DNA of 64,000 nt from Prochlorococcus sp. AG-409-J16 (GCA_003215655.1 QCKB01000008.1:31600-95599), one strand, 5' to 3'. Shown: positions 34,090 to 43,198, numbered from the stretch's first letter. Program-made: numbers and translations. Notes: generated from the sequence alone by a model not told the origin.

Positions 34090-35442
34090 ATGCACGAGCA
34101 ACCAAGCTCCGAATTGAATACGAAACCAACAGTTGCATTCGCTCATATCGGGTGCGAAAAAAACCTTGTTGATACTGAACATATGCTTGGATTGTTATCA
34201 CAAGCTGGATATAGAGTTAGTTCTAATGAATCAGAGGCAAATGTTGTAGTAGTAAATACATGCAGTTTTATTCAAGATGCTCGTGAGGAATCCGTAAGGA
34301 AGCTTGTTCAATTGGCCTCTCAAGAAAAAGAGATAATCATTTCAGGTTGTCTAGCCCAGCACTTTAGTGATGAACTCTTAGAGTCTTTGCCTCAAGCCAA
34401 AGCAACTGTAGGTACTGGTGATTATCAACATATTGTTGATGTACTTAAACGCGTTGAATTGGGTGAGAGAGTTAAAAAGGTAAGCCTTACTCCAACATTT
34501 GTTGGAGATGAAAACTTGCCTCGTTATCGCACGACTGGAGATGCAGTTGCCTACCTTAAAGTTGCAGAAGGATGTGATTATCGTTGCGCTTTTTGCATAA
34601 TCCCAAAACTCCGCGGTGATCAACGTAGTAGATCTATTGAATCAATAGTTTCTGAGGCGAGACTATTGGCTCAGCAAGGTATTAAGGAGTTGATATTGAT
34701 TAGTCAAATTACTACTAATTATGGTCTTGATATATATGGGAAGCCAAAATTGGCTGAATTACTCTTTGCGCTTGGGGAAGTTGATATTCCTTGGATTCGA
34801 GTGCATTATGCCTACCCAACAGGCTTGTCTAAGAAAGTCTTGAATGCTTTTAAAGAGGTCCCTAATGTTTTGCCTTATCTCGACCTTCCATTGCAACATA
34901 GCCACCCAGATGTTCTGAGAGCAATGAATAGGCCTTGGCAGGCGGATGTAAATGATTCGGTCCTTGATCGTATTCGTGATCAGTTGCCAGAAGCGGTATT
35001 GCGAACGACGTTAATAGTAGGTTTTCCTGGAGAGACTGAAACCCAATTTGATCACCTAGCAGATTTTGTCCAGAGACAACAGTTTGACCATCTTGGAGTA
35101 TTTACTTTCTCTCAAGAAGAAGGTACTGCTGCCGCCGCGTTGCCAAATCAGATTGATGCTGAAATCGCTCAGGCGCGTAAAGACAAGCTGATGTCAATTC
35201 AGCAGCCCATCGCAGAGTCACGAAATATGCGATTTATTGGAAGAACAGTTGATGTTTTAATCGAGACAAGAGACCTTGAAACTGGAGAGATGACGGGGAG
35301 ATGTGCAAGATTTGCTCCAGAAGTCGATGGAATTGTTCGCTTAAAATCGCAAGATAAGACGAGAACTCCCATGGTCGGAAATATAGTTCCAGTATTAATT
35401 ACAGGAGCCGATTTGTATGACCTCACAGGCGAGTTGGTTTGA
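34090..35442 (+). CDS. rimO: Ribosomal protein S12 methylthiotransferase
   Basis: A radical SAM enzyme that methylthiolates an Asp of ribosomal protein S12. It has the N-terminal UPF0004 domain with three Cys ([22 protein letters not shown]), the radical SAM triad C162-x3-C166-x2-C169 ([16 protein letters not shown]) and a C-terminal TRAM domain ([16 protein letters not shown]). The opening [16 protein letters not shown] favours RimO over MiaB. At 450 residues it is normal. It is followed by an intergenic region with two hairpins and antisense petL. Confidence 0.93.
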   Translation: MHEQPSSELNTKPTVAFAHIGCEKNLVDTEHMLGLLSQAGYRVSSNESEANVVVVNTCSFIQDAREESVRKLVQLASQEKEIIISGCLAQHFSDELLESLPQAKATVGTGDYQHIVDVLKRVELGERVKKVSLTPTFVGDENLPRYRTTGDAVAYLKVAEGCDYRCAFCIIPKLRGDQRSRSIESIVSEARLLAQQGIKELILISQITTNYGLDIYGKPKLAELLFALGEVDIPWIRVHYAYPTGLSKKVLNAFKEVPNVLPYLDLPLQHSHPDVLRAMNRPWQADVNDSVLDRIRDQLPEAVLRTTLIVGFPGETETQFDHLADFVQRQQFDHLGVFTFSQEEGTAAAALPNQIDAEIAQARKDKLMSIQQPIAESRNMRFIGRTVDVLIETRDLETGEMTGRCARFAPEVDGIVRLKSQDKTRTPMVGNIVPVLITGADLYDLTGELV

Positions 35443-35460
35443 TTTAAGCATAAATTTACT

Positions 35461-35555
35461 GCTCAGAATTCGCATGAAATAGTTCAGTAAATGCAAATTA
35501 ATTCTGAGCTGATGTAAGTTATAATCTCGCCCCTGTTTATACTTTATTGAGTATA
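35461..35555. repeat. Two stem-loops in the rimO-petL gap
   Basis: GCTCAGAATT (35461-35470) and AATTCTGAGC (35500-35509) are a perfect 10-bp inverted repeat, with an inner GCAT/ATGC pair after an internal loop. A second hairpin, TATACT-TTATTG-AGTATA, spans 35538-35555. A TATAAT at 35520-35525 lies between them. They may be 3'-end structures for rimO and petL, or parts of a small RNA. Confidence 0.45.
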
Positions 35556-35596
35556 GAACAATATCTTAATTGAAATCCTTTCTGATCAAGACACCT

Positions 35597-35689
35597 TTAA
35601 ATCAGCTTTATTGCTTTTAATATCTTATTGAGTGCATAAGCTCCTATTAACCCAGCGCCAACAAGAAATAGATAAAATACGATACCCAT
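35597..35689 (-). CDS. petL: Cytochrome b6-f complex subunit PetL
   Basis: A 30-residue single-helix thylakoid protein stabilising the cytochrome b6-f complex. It begins MGIVFYLFLVGAGLIGAY and ends LKAIKLI. The short N-terminus, one TM helix and IKLI-type end match PetL from other cyanobacteria (e.g. the similar ...IKSIKLI end I recall). The ORF is 31 codons including stop. The ATG at 35689 has the only suitable start; a purine-rich leader is not obvious. It lies between rimO (convergent) and the DUF4346 gene upstream on the same strand. Confidence 0.75.
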   Translation of the reverse strand: MGIVFYLFLVGAGLIGAYALNKILKAIKLI

Positions 35690-35761
35690 TTTAAAAAAAA
35701 AGTTTGTTGAATTATTTTATATGAGCAAGATCAAATATAAGCTGGATTGAAAAATTTTTTC

Positions 35762-36181
35762 TTAATCCTGGACGTATGGGCTTCCGCTAAGCAGACATGC
35801 TTCAGCGCGTTGAAGTTCTCTGCCAAGGTAAAGAGCATGGTCAATTTTACTTAGCGGGTATGGCCCCTCGCCCTCTGTTAGATGAATACCAACTTCCTTA
35901 GCAGTTCTACCTCTGTAAACTTTTGATGGAGATCTTTTTTCTCCACTACTGCACCCCAATAGTTCTCCTGTATCAGGGTCTGTTGCTCTTCCTAGCTCAT
36001 CTATGTCATTTGTATAGTGTTCAACAACTATCTCCATGGCCGATCTTTCCAATTTGATTAGGAAGTAACCACTAGTGTCTAGAGCAATAAAGCGTTGAGA
36101 TAATTTTTTGTCTATTTCACGCACCTCTCTAGATATTGCTTGTTTTGTTTGGCTATTAGTATTCATTTTATGATTTTTCAT
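35762..36181 (-). CDS. DUF4346 family protein
   Basis: A 139-residue soluble protein. Recognisable pieces are LDTSGYFLIKLERSAMEIVVEHY, DPDTGELLGCSSG, YRGRTAKEVGIHL and the end LYLGRELQRAEACLLSGSPYVQD, which fit the cyanobacterial DUF4346 family as I recall it. Function is unknown. The first ATG (36181) overlaps the end of the upstream COG3146 gene by 14 bp; the ATG at codon 6 (36166) begins just after that stop. Either way they are adjacent in one operon. Confidence 0.72.
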   Translation of the reverse strand: MKNHKMNTNSQTKQAISREVREIDKKLSQRFIALDTSGYFLIKLERSAMEIVVEHYTNDIDELGRATDPDTGELLGCSSGEKRSPSKVYRGRTAKEVGIHLTEGEGPYPLSKIDHALYLGRELQRAEACLLSGSPYVQD

Positions 36182-37355
36182 GCTGGATAGTTTGGGTCTT
36201 GAATTGAAATGGTAACTCTGAATTAACCTTATTTATTTCTTTAAGCATTAGTTCATTAACCTTAGTTAACCAGGACCTGATAATTGAGTCCATTTTAGGG
36301 CTATACCATCTATGTAAACTAATATTAGGTGTTGCAATAAAACCTCTTCTTTTTTTATGACTCCCTCCTGCGCCAGGATCAAAACTCTTTATTCCATTTT
36401 CTAATGCCCAGGCGATAGGTGAGTAATAACAGAGTTCAAAATGAAGTGAATTGATGTTTTCTTTGCTCCCCCAATATCTTCCCCACAATTTTGAATTGTT
36501 AGTTATACACAAAGACATGGCAATAGGCTCCATTGGTGATTCACGAAAGGCACTAAACAAAACAACTTGATCTTTGTATATTGGATCAGACAATGCTTCA
36601 AAGAACTTTCTAGATAAATACTTGCTACCCCATGCTCCCCATCTAGAGCAATGTGACTCGTAAAAATCGTGCATTAATCCTAGGTTATTCCTATCAATAT
36701 CCTTGTCTTCTAAGGCTTTAATGATTAACCCAGATTCTTTTATTGTCTTCCTCTCTCTCTTAATATTACGCCTTTGATTAGAATTAAAACTTGCAAGGTA
36801 ATCATTAAAATCCTTTTGGTTATTAGCATTCCAAAGACTTTGTTGATTCAACCATTTTGCACAGCCCTTGGCTTCTGCAATTGGTAGCCAGTCCTTATCT
36901 ACATATAGGAAATTGCAGCTACTAATTCCATGCTTTTGAGCAAAATCATCTATTAAATGCATCATAATACCTGTAATTTCGTCATCATCTTCATCCTTAT
37001 CAATTAGGAATCGATATCCTTCAACTGGGCTAAATGGACTCATGCCCAATAACTTTGGGTAATAGTTTATTCCTAGGTCTAAAGCTAATTGAGCAAAAGG
37101 ATGATCAAAAACAAATTCTCCATAGCTATGTGCTTTTAAATAAAGTGGTGCAACTGCTATAGGCTTTTCCTTTTTCCAAAGGGCTAAAAATAATGGCTGC
37201 CAACCCTTCTGTTTAGAGATACTCCCTGATTCTTCAAGGTCGCATAGCCAATTCCATTGATAAAATGGGATATTTTTACTTTCTGCTAGTTCTTTCCAGA
37301 AAGGTTCTGGTATTTCCTTTATAGAACTGTGCCAGCGAGCAGAGGCTTTAACCAT
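36168..37355 (-). CDS. COG3146/DUF482 GNAT-like acyltransferase
   Basis: A 395-residue protein of the COG3146 family (sometimes named peptidogalycan biosynthesis protein), with a FemAB/GNAT-like fold. Typical parts: FYQWNWLCDLEESGSI, RRNIKRERKTI and the conserved C-terminal block GIKSFDPGAGGSHKKRRGF. Its substrate is unknown. Overlap with the DUF4346 gene suggests coexpression. An ATG at 37355 starts it; about 115 bp of AT-rich DNA lies upstream before the pterin-like module. Confidence 0.8.
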   Translation of the reverse strand: MVKASARWHSSIKEIPEPFWKELAESKNIPFYQWNWLCDLEESGSISKQKGWQPLFLALWKKEKPIAVAPLYLKAHSYGEFVFDHPFAQLALDLGINYYPKLLGMSPFSPVEGYRFLIDKDEDDDEITGIMMHLIDDFAQKHGISSCNFLYVDKDWLPIAEAKGCAKWLNQQSLWNANNQKDFNDYLASFNSNQRRNIKRERKTIKESGLIIKALEDKDIDRNNLGLMHDFYESHCSRWGAWGSKYLSRKFFEALSDPIYKDQVVLFSAFRESPMEPIAMSLCITNNSKLWGRYWGSKENINSLHFELCYYSPIAWALENGIKSFDPGAGGSHKKRRGFIATPNISLHRWYSPKMDSIIRSWLTKVNELMLKEINKVNSELPFQFKTQTIQHEKS

Positions 37356-37469
37356 TTTATGTTTGCTTTGTTAATGGAGGGTGGAAAGGCTTATTAATCT
37401 GATTTAAAGTAAAAGTTAATTTTGAAAAATATTTTATTTGGGTTAAATCTTCTTCTACTCTGAATAACA

Positions 37470-38210
37470 TTAAAGATTTTCTTCATGGTTTTTTGTTTTA
37501 GGAAAGGGGTGGTTACGGAAATAGCTCAGCATCAATTCATTCCCTTCAAGTACTTTGGTTTTCTTTAGCGTCCATGCTTCTGAAAGAGTCAAATGTTCTG
37601 ATGTGAAATCTGTGCTGATAGGTAACCAACAATTCTTACCTCCTAGGATTTTAGGAACGATAGTGAGTTGCAATTCATCGATTTGATCAGCTTGTAAAAT
37701 CGATTTAACTAACTGTGCGCCTCCTAGTAATACAATTCTTGAGAGGCCTAAGTCTTTAAGTTTCTTAAGAGTATCTGACCATGTTTTCCCCATGGTGATG
37801 TGAGATTCATATCCATTAATTATGTTTGTATTTTGATCCGCTTTTTTTAATGCTTCTGGAGGTCTTAAGAGCCACCTCCTTATAGGTTGTTTAAAGAAGG
37901 GCCAACTTAGAGAATGGTTTTGATGTTTGCTCACAACAACAGAGATTGGTTGTTCTGATCGACCGTCTTTAACTCTTCGCTTTATTAGGTCCGGATCTTT
38001 TATTAGGCAGGTTGTATGGTGAGCTCTCAGAGTATTGCTGCCCATAAGAGTCCCATCTGCCCATGCAAGAGCCTCTTCTAGGACACGTTTATCACCTGGG
38101 CCGCCTAAATGAATAGGCCCCTCTTCCTGGTCAGATGAAATTCGTCCATCTAAGCTAATAGCTAAGACCAGCCTGATCCAAGGGGAAAATAGATCTTCAG
38201 TGTGTGGCAA
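37470..38210 (-). CDS. RibD C-terminal-type reductase (DHFR-like fold)
   Basis: A stand-alone RibD_C/dihydrofolate-reductase-like NADPH-dependent reductase without the deaminase half of RibD. It has VLAISLDGRISS near the N-terminus, the GGPGDKRVLEEALAWADGTLMGSNTLRAH block and GLSRIVLLGGAQLVKSIL. At 246 residues it matches lone RibD_C proteins. Substrate could be a flavin-pathway pyrimidine or a pterin. It starts with TTG at 38210, overlapping the tandem PTPS gene by 14 bp, so translation is coupled; that favours a pterin-related job, by inference. Confidence 0.78.
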   Translation of the reverse strand: MPHTEDLFSPWIRLVLAISLDGRISSDQEEGPIHLGGPGDKRVLEEALAWADGTLMGSNTLRAHHTTCLIKDPDLIKRRVKDGRSEQPISVVVSKHQNHSLSWPFFKQPIRRWLLRPPEALKKADQNTNIINGYESHITMGKTWSDTLKKLKDLGLSRIVLLGGAQLVKSILQADQIDELQLTIVPKILGGKNCWLPISTDFTSEHLTLSEAWTLKKTKVLEGNELMLSYFRNHPFPKTKNHEENL

Positions 38211-39117
38211 TAGCTTCTATTGCTTTGGGCATTGTCTCAAGTTGAGGCACTTCTGCATAAACCTCAGCAGCATTATTAGGACTTTCTTGCAATCGAACCT
38301 TATGGAGATTTACTCCGATTGATTTAAGGGGACTATTTAAAAGATCGGTAATGTGTAATGCAATGTTTTCGGCAGTTGGGACGCAAGTCTCGAAGAAAGC
38401 AATATCTTTATTGAGGAAAGTATGGTCAAAAGGTTCAATTATTAAGTCGTCGATAATCTTTTGTAGAGAAGTAAGATCACAGATCATTCCTGTCCTTTTA
38501 TCAATAGATCCTCTAACAGTTACATCAATTAAATAGTTATGGCCATGACCATGTGGCCTTGCACATTTACCATAAATTTCTTCATTTTCTTTCTGACTTA
38601 GTTCAGGCCTCGCTAGCCTGTGAGCTGCTGCAAAATGTGTGCGAATAGTCAAGAAGGCATCCATAGAGTTTCCTAGATAATCTGACCATAGATTGGAATG
38701 TTCAAATAAGCGAAGACTAACAATTGGTAAATGCGGCTTCAGTCTCCTCCAGATTATTCTTGTTAGCGCTTCCGTGGTTGGAAGACATCCTTCTGGTTTG
38801 GATAAATCAAACTCAGGCCAAGTTTCATTTAGGTAGCGAAAGTTAAGTTGATTAGTTACATAGGCTTTGATGGCATGTTTGACTTCTGAAAGATTCAGGA
38901 CCATACCATCCTGATCTAGTTTTCCTGCCATAGTGATTATTAGCTCATAGTTGTGGCCATGGCCTGGAGATAGGGAACATTCCCCGAAACGGGAAGAATT
39001 TTCAGAAGAAGATAATTCAGGCAGTGAGTAACGATGACTCGCGCTGAAACAAGCTCTTCTGCTAATCAAGCAGGTGCGCCCTTGGCCATGCCATGCCTTT
39101 GAAGGAGTCGCGGTCAT
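38197..39117 (-). CDS. Tandem 6-pyruvoyltetrahydropterin synthase-like protein
   Basis: One 306-residue polypeptide carrying two PTPS/QueD-like domains. Domain 2 (~155-300) is complete and looks like the eukaryotic-type PTPS: Zn ligands His166, His191 and His193 (in HGHGH), Cys185, Asp231-His232 and Glu278. Domain 1 (~18-150) keeps His28, HGH at 53-55, Cys47 and Glu139, but the Asp-His pair reads Asn92-Phe93, so it is probably catalytically impaired. The usual family length is about 140 residues. It is coupled to a RibD_C-type reductase. A pterin (or queuosine/folate-branch) role is inferred. Confidence 0.85.
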   Translation of the reverse strand: MTATPSKAWHGQGRTCLISRRACFSASHRYSLPELSSSENSSRFGECSLSPGHGHNYELIITMAGKLDQDGMVLNLSEVKHAIKAYVTNQLNFRYLNETWPEFDLSKPEGCLPTTEALTRIIWRRLKPHLPIVSLRLFEHSNLWSDYLGNSMDAFLTIRTHFAAAHRLARPELSQKENEEIYGKCARPHGHGHNYLIDVTVRGSIDKRTGMICDLTSLQKIIDDLIIEPFDHTFLNKDIAFFETCVPTAENIALHITDLLNSPLKSIGVNLHKVRLQESPNNAAEVYAEVPQLETMPKAIEAIATH

Positions 39118-39168
39118 GTCAAGCCCTTTGAACTTTCATTCTAGACACTTGATTCCTTCTTAGATTTT

Positions 39169-39765
39169 GTGGGCCATTCTTCATCTGATCATCCAATGAA
39201 GCATTTACTTAGAGGTAGGAATATATATCTCATAGGAATGATGGGCTGTGGAAAAAGCAGTACTGGTCATCCCTTGGCCAAGGCTCTTGGGTATCGATAT
39301 GTAGATGCTGACTCTGTTTTGGAAGAGTTGTTAGGTAAATCTATTGAACAAATTTTTGATGAAGAGGGTGAAGAAAGCTTTCGATCTATGGAAGCCCAAA
39401 TATTGCAGTCAATTGGAGAAAGGCACTCCTTGATTGTTTCTACTGGGGGAGGAGTTGTTACTCGCTCTGAGAATTGGGGCATTTTGCATCAGGGAATAGT
39501 GGTTTGGCTGGATGTTGAACTTGGAAAGTTATGGTTAAGGCTTCAAGAAGATTCTGTTCATAGACCTTTACTGAAAGCAATACATTCTGAAGCTGACTTA
39601 GAAAGATTTTTAAATCAAAGAAAGTGTTTTTATTCAGAAGCTGATCTTTCTATTCAAATTAGAGATGAAGGGCCAGAAGAGGTTGTAAGTAAGATTTTGA
39701 AGGCATTGCCATCTTTAATTACAGATCCGTTGGATCCAGGCGAACAGCAAACCACTGCAACTTAA
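39169..39765 (+). CDS. aroK: Shikimate kinase
   Basis: Phosphorylates shikimate in aromatic amino acid synthesis. Walker A GMMGCGKSS is at residues 23-31 counted from the GTG at 39169, the shikimate-binding DAD is in VDADSVLEELLG, and VSTGGGVV follows. It is 198 residues from GTG 39169; ATG at 39196 (MKHLLRGRN) would give 189 residues. The 3' end overlaps the convergent hypothetical gene by 47 bp. It is divergent from the PTPS gene. Confidence 0.92.
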   Translation: MGHSSSDHPMKHLLRGRNIYLIGMMGCGKSSTGHPLAKALGYRYVDADSVLEELLGKSIEQIFDEEGEESFRSMEAQILQSIGERHSLIVSTGGGVVTRSENWGILHQGIVVWLDVELGKLWLRLQEDSVHRPLLKAIHSEADLERFLNQRKCFYSEADLSIQIRDEGPEEVVSKILKALPSLITDPLDPGEQQTTAT

Positions 39766-39982
39766 AGCCAGGGTTGATTTCTAGATCACATGCTGTATCA
39801 AGCAAGCGGATTGCAGCATCAGCCAATGACGGTTGAGCTTCTAGGTCCTTAGGTAGATAGTCAATTTGCATTAACCATTCTTGAAGCCATGCAAGGGTTT
39901 CTTTCGAGCTGAGAAGCCTTTCTGGCTTTCCTGGTTCTAGAACTAAATAGTTGGCGCAAGAGCGGATTAGTGGATTCGACAT
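39719..39982 (-). CDS. Conserved small hypothetical protein
   Basis: An 87-residue soluble protein, not recognised by name. Features: NYLVLEPGKPERLL, a Trp-rich helix (LAWLQEWLMQIDYLP), and the end LQWFAVRLDPTDL. Two Cys. It looks like a genuine conserved cyanobacterial protein rather than an antisense shadow, since most of it lies outside aroK; only 47 bp overlap the aroK 3' end. Confidence 0.55.
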   Translation of the reverse strand: MSNPLIRSCANYLVLEPGKPERLLSSKETLAWLQEWLMQIDYLPKDLEAQPSLADAAIRLLDTACDLEINPGFKLQWFAVRLDPTDL

Positions 39983-40040
39983 TTAATAGAGATTCGAACA
40001 ATTCTCTAATTTCTATATCTAATTTATAATCAATTTAAAG

Positions 40041-40778
40041 TTAATTTGGCTTAGTTGGATGTAATGAAAGAACTAGTTGATCTTGCCATTGGAAAAGAGG
40101 TTGCAGGAGTGGGTGATCACTGATTCCAGGAATGCCTTTCCCTTTTAAGTTTTCTCCAGAAGAAGTCGGGAAACACAGTAAAGATAGTTGAGCGGCAACT
40201 GACAAGTCAGCAATAGACATTTCATCACCAATTAGCCAAGGCTTGTTTTGGACAAGTAGAGATAGTTGTTCGAGGCTGGAGAAAAGTTGATCATGCTCTC
40301 TTTTTGAGAAGATTCCTGTTATTTCATTCATCAAGCGAAAAGGGAAGCCCTCCATGACTTTTTGCAAAGGGTCTGGTATCTCCTTAGGGAGCAGCCCAAG
40401 TCGTAACTCAGTATCGATTGCGGCAGCTTGTATTAGTGCAGATTTTGCAGCCTTTGCGAGAGTAGTGTCTGCCCAATCCTCAATAAGATGAACGTGTGCA
40501 GCAAATTTCGGATCATGTGGAATTAACGGTTTTTGGGGATGATATTCCTCTAAATGTCGAATAATTAATGTTGAATCTGTAATTACTTTTTCACCGTCAA
40601 CAAGCACTGGTACTTGTCTTTGCCCTGAAAGACGGAAAAGACTTATTTGTCCAATCCCAGGTGTGACTTCTATTTCTTTAAAAGCAAGATTCTTTGCATG
40701 CAGAGCCATCCTTACTTTCAGACAAAACGGAGAATGACGGAATTGATGAAGCTCCATCAAGATTTGATCTGTTGTCAT
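40041..40778 (-). CDS. Glutathione S-transferase family protein
   Basis: It has a thioredoxin-like N-terminal domain (HQFRHSPFCLKVRMALHAKNLAF; a Cys in the active-site region) with GQRQVPVLVDG and the conserved TLIIRHLEEYH, then an all-helical C-terminal domain ending GISDHPLLQPLFQWQD. At 245 residues it fits GSTs. Substrate is unknown. The ATG at 40778 is used; an internal ATG at residue 8 (MELHQFRHSPFC) is a reasonable alternative. It is divergent from the DUF751-rbfA operon. Confidence 0.82.
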   Translation of the reverse strand: MTTDQILMELHQFRHSPFCLKVRMALHAKNLAFKEIEVTPGIGQISLFRLSGQRQVPVLVDGEKVITDSTLIIRHLEEYHPQKPLIPHDPKFAAHVHLIEDWADTTLAKAAKSALIQAAAIDTELRLGLLPKEIPDPLQKVMEGFPFRLMNEITGIFSKREHDQLFSSLEQLSLLVQNKPWLIGDEMSIADLSVAAQLSLLCFPTSSGENLKGKGIPGISDHPLLQPLFQWQDQLVLSLHPTKPN

Positions 40779-40822
40779 ATGACGGGCAGAGTATTTAGTT
40801 CATTTAAAAGCCACTAAAAGCA

Positions 40823-41029
40823 ATGGGTGAGTTTTTTGCCAACGTTTCTAGGTATCCCAAATACCTGATTGCAATCATTCTTGGTGTGTTCAATTCGTTT
40901 CTGCAGCCTTTAATTCGTAGAAGTAGCAATCCAATTACGGCTGTTGCCCTTGTTGGAGCGCTTATTAGTGGCCTGATAACTCTAGCCTTAGTGTTACGTG
41001 CGATGGTGTTGCCTTCTTCTTTGGCATAG
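40823..41029 (+). CDS. DUF751 family membrane protein
   Basis: A 68-residue protein with two hydrophobic segments ([17 protein letters not shown] and [21 protein letters not shown]). It matches the cyanobacterial DUF751 family, commonly found just upstream of rbfA. Function is unknown. Its stop (41027-41029) is 2 nt before the rbfA ATG, so it belongs to the rbfA operon. Confidence 0.75.
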   Translation: MGEFFANVSRYPKYLIAIILGVFNSFLQPLIRRSSNPITAVALVGALISGLITLALVLRAMVLPSSLA

Positions 41030-41031
41030 CA

Positions 41032-41427
41032 ATGGCACAAGGACGTCGAGTTGAGCGAGTTGCATCATTAATTCGCCGTGAAGTCAGTCAGCTCCTGATT
41101 GCTGGAATTCGTGATGATCGAGTTACAGATGGAATTGTCACTGTTACTGAAGTCGAGGTGTCAGGTGATTTGCAGCATTGCAAAATCTTCGTAAGCATTT
41201 TGGGAGATCAACAGCAAAAGTTAAATGTGCTTGAAGGTTTGCAAGCAGCTAGCGGCTTTATTCGAGGAGAGCTTGGGCGCAGATTGCAGATGCGTCGAGT
41301 TCCAGATGTGGTAATTCAATTGGACGGGGGAATAGAAAAAGGGGCATCAGTCCTTAATCTTCTAAATGAACTTAAAGTACAAAGAGAATTCAATGGGAAC
41401 AAGGATCCTGAGAGTGAAACTATTTAA
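41032..41427 (+). CDS. rbfA: Ribosome-binding factor A
   Basis: A 30S assembly and 16S rRNA maturation factor with a KH-like fold. The N-terminus [19 protein letters not shown] and the middle [23 protein letters not shown] are typical, as is the end [24 protein letters not shown]. At 131 residues it is normal length. Its stop shares one nucleotide with the nagZ-like ATG (TAATG), indicating translational coupling. Confidence 0.93.
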   Translation: MAQGRRVERVASLIRREVSQLLIAGIRDDRVTDGIVTVTEVEVSGDLQHCKIFVSILGDQQQKLNVLEGLQAASGFIRGELGRRLQMRRVPDVVIQLDGGIEKGASVLNLLNELKVQREFNGNKDPESETI

Positions 41428-43076
41428 TGAATATGAGTGATATAGATAATCTTCGACGTGAGGTTGCAGGATTAATTATTGTTCGCGCTAGTGGATACTC
41501 AAATGATAATCAAAGATGTTATCCACAATGGGAACTTAGCAATTTAAAACTCCAAAACCTTCTTGGAAAAGGTATTGGTGGCATAATTCTTTTAGGTGGA
41601 AGCACAATAGATATAAAACATCGCTGCAATACCCTTCAGAAATGGGCTAATCGACCATTGCTTTTATGTGCTGATCTAGAAGAAGGGGTTGGTCAAAGAT
41701 TTGATGGAGCTACATGGCTGATGCCTCCATTGACCCTGGGGAGGCTTTACGCCAAAAGTCCTGAAAAAGCTATCAAATTGGCTGAGCGTTATGGTAGATG
41801 TACTGGTGATCAAGCACGACGCTGTGGAATTAATTGGGTGCTTGCGCCTGTTTGTGATGTTAATAATAATTCTGCAAATCCTGTTATTAATTTGCGTGCC
41901 TGGGGTGAAGATTCTCAGACCGTCTCAGCACTTGTTAGTGCATTTCAAAGAGGCCTTGCTTCAGAAGGTGTTCTTAGTTGTGCAAAACACTTTCCAGGTC
42001 ATGGCAATACAGATGTTGACTCTCATTTAGACCTACCTGAAATTCAGCAAGAGATGTCCCAACTAGAGGAGATTGAGCTGAAGCCATTTCAAGCTGCGAT
42101 TGATGCTGGTGTCGACAGCATCATGACGGCTCATTTGAACCTTCCAAAAATAGACCCTATTAACCCCAGCACATTTTCTAAAGAAGTTGTAACCCAAATA
42201 TTGCGGCGCAAACTTGCCTTTAAAGGACTAGTAGTTACTGATGCGCTTGTAATGAAATCTATTCGTGAAAAATTTGAACCTGGGGAGGCAGCTGTAAAAG
42301 CATTTGCTGCAGGAGTTGATTTAATTTTGATGCCTGTGAGTGCTGAAAAAGCAATTGATGCAATAACAGATGCGCTTCTTTCTGGCAGGATTCCTATGAC
42401 GAGGTTGAAAGAAGCGCTTGGACGTCGGCGTGAGTCATTAAACAAAGTAGAAGATGCAAAACCTAATTTCGTAAAGACTCATTGTTTAAAATCCGAGCAA
42501 CAGTTTGAACGATTAGAAGATCGTGAGCTTGCGGAGGAAATAATTCAATCTTCTATAGAGTTTCATCACTTAAAAGTTATTAAAAAAACTGACTTGGGAA
42601 TTAATCTCATTTTCTCTGATGAGATTCTTTCTAGTCGATTTATTTCAAATAAATCACCAGCTATTTTGTTGCCAAAGTTGACTGGTTATAGACAAATGAT
42701 TACTCACCTTCATGGGATTTCTCCTTGGCAAGATGATCTTGAAGATCCACTTTGTTTACATAGGTTGGGAGATGGCCCTGTCATCGTGCAGATTTTCTTA
42801 AGGGGTAATCCCTTCGCGGGCTCACAATATAGAAAAAAACCTTGGAAAGCGGCTATAAAGCAACTTCAAAGGTCGAAGCGACTTAGTGGTTTGTTTATTT
42901 ATGGTTGTCCCTATTTGTGGGAAGAATTGGTTGATCTCCTTGAACCATCAGTTCCTGCTGCTTATAGCCCAGGACAAATGCCAGAGGCACAAGACTTTTT
43001 GCTAAGAGAATTTTTTAAATCTCAGAATGAATTCAGCAACAATGTGCCCGAAAGAGTTTATGAGTTTACTGACTAA
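41427..43076 (+). CDS. nagZ: NagZ-like family 3 glycoside hydrolase
   Basis: A GH3 beta-N-acetylhexosaminidase predicted to cleave GlcNAc from muropeptides. Residues 1-340 form the GH3 barrel with the NagZ signature KHFPGHG (187-193), then DSH (198-200), and the predicted nucleophile Asp272 in VVTDALVMKS. About 200 extra C-terminal residues form a second domain not present in E. coli NagZ (341). The signal for export is absent. It is in an operon with rbfA and precedes hemD by about 120 bp. A broader beta-glucosidase role is possible. Confidence 0.85.
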   Translation: MNMSDIDNLRREVAGLIIVRASGYSNDNQRCYPQWELSNLKLQNLLGKGIGGIILLGGSTIDIKHRCNTLQKWANRPLLLCADLEEGVGQRFDGATWLMPPLTLGRLYAKSPEKAIKLAERYGRCTGDQARRCGINWVLAPVCDVNNNSANPVINLRAWGEDSQTVSALVSAFQRGLASEGVLSCAKHFPGHGNTDVDSHLDLPEIQQEMSQLEEIELKPFQAAIDAGVDSIMTAHLNLPKIDPINPSTFSKEVVTQILRRKLAFKGLVVTDALVMKSIREKFEPGEAAVKAFAAGVDLILMPVSAEKAIDAITDALLSGRIPMTRLKEALGRRRESLNKVEDAKPNFVKTHCLKSEQQFERLEDRELAEEIIQSSIEFHHLKVIKKTDLGINLIFSDEILSSRFISNKSPAILLPKLTGYRQMITHLHGISPWQDDLEDPLCLHRLGDGPVIVQIFLRGNPFAGSQYRKKPWKAAIKQLQRSKRLSGLFIYGCPYLWEELVDLLEPSVPAAYSPGQMPEAQDFLLREFFKSQNEFSNNVPERVYEFTD

Positions 43077-43198
43077 GCTGATATCAAATTTTAAGAACAA
43101 CAAAGCTTTGGAACTTAATAACTTTATGAGGGCTTGAATATTTAGGTAGAGTTGTCAATAAGAATTTAAAGCAATGTTGATATTGGGATTGAAAAAAG

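Noticed and set aside
42131..42445. Antisense ORF within the nagZ-like gene.
   Set aside because: It is the reverse of conserved GH3 coding sequence and has no family features.
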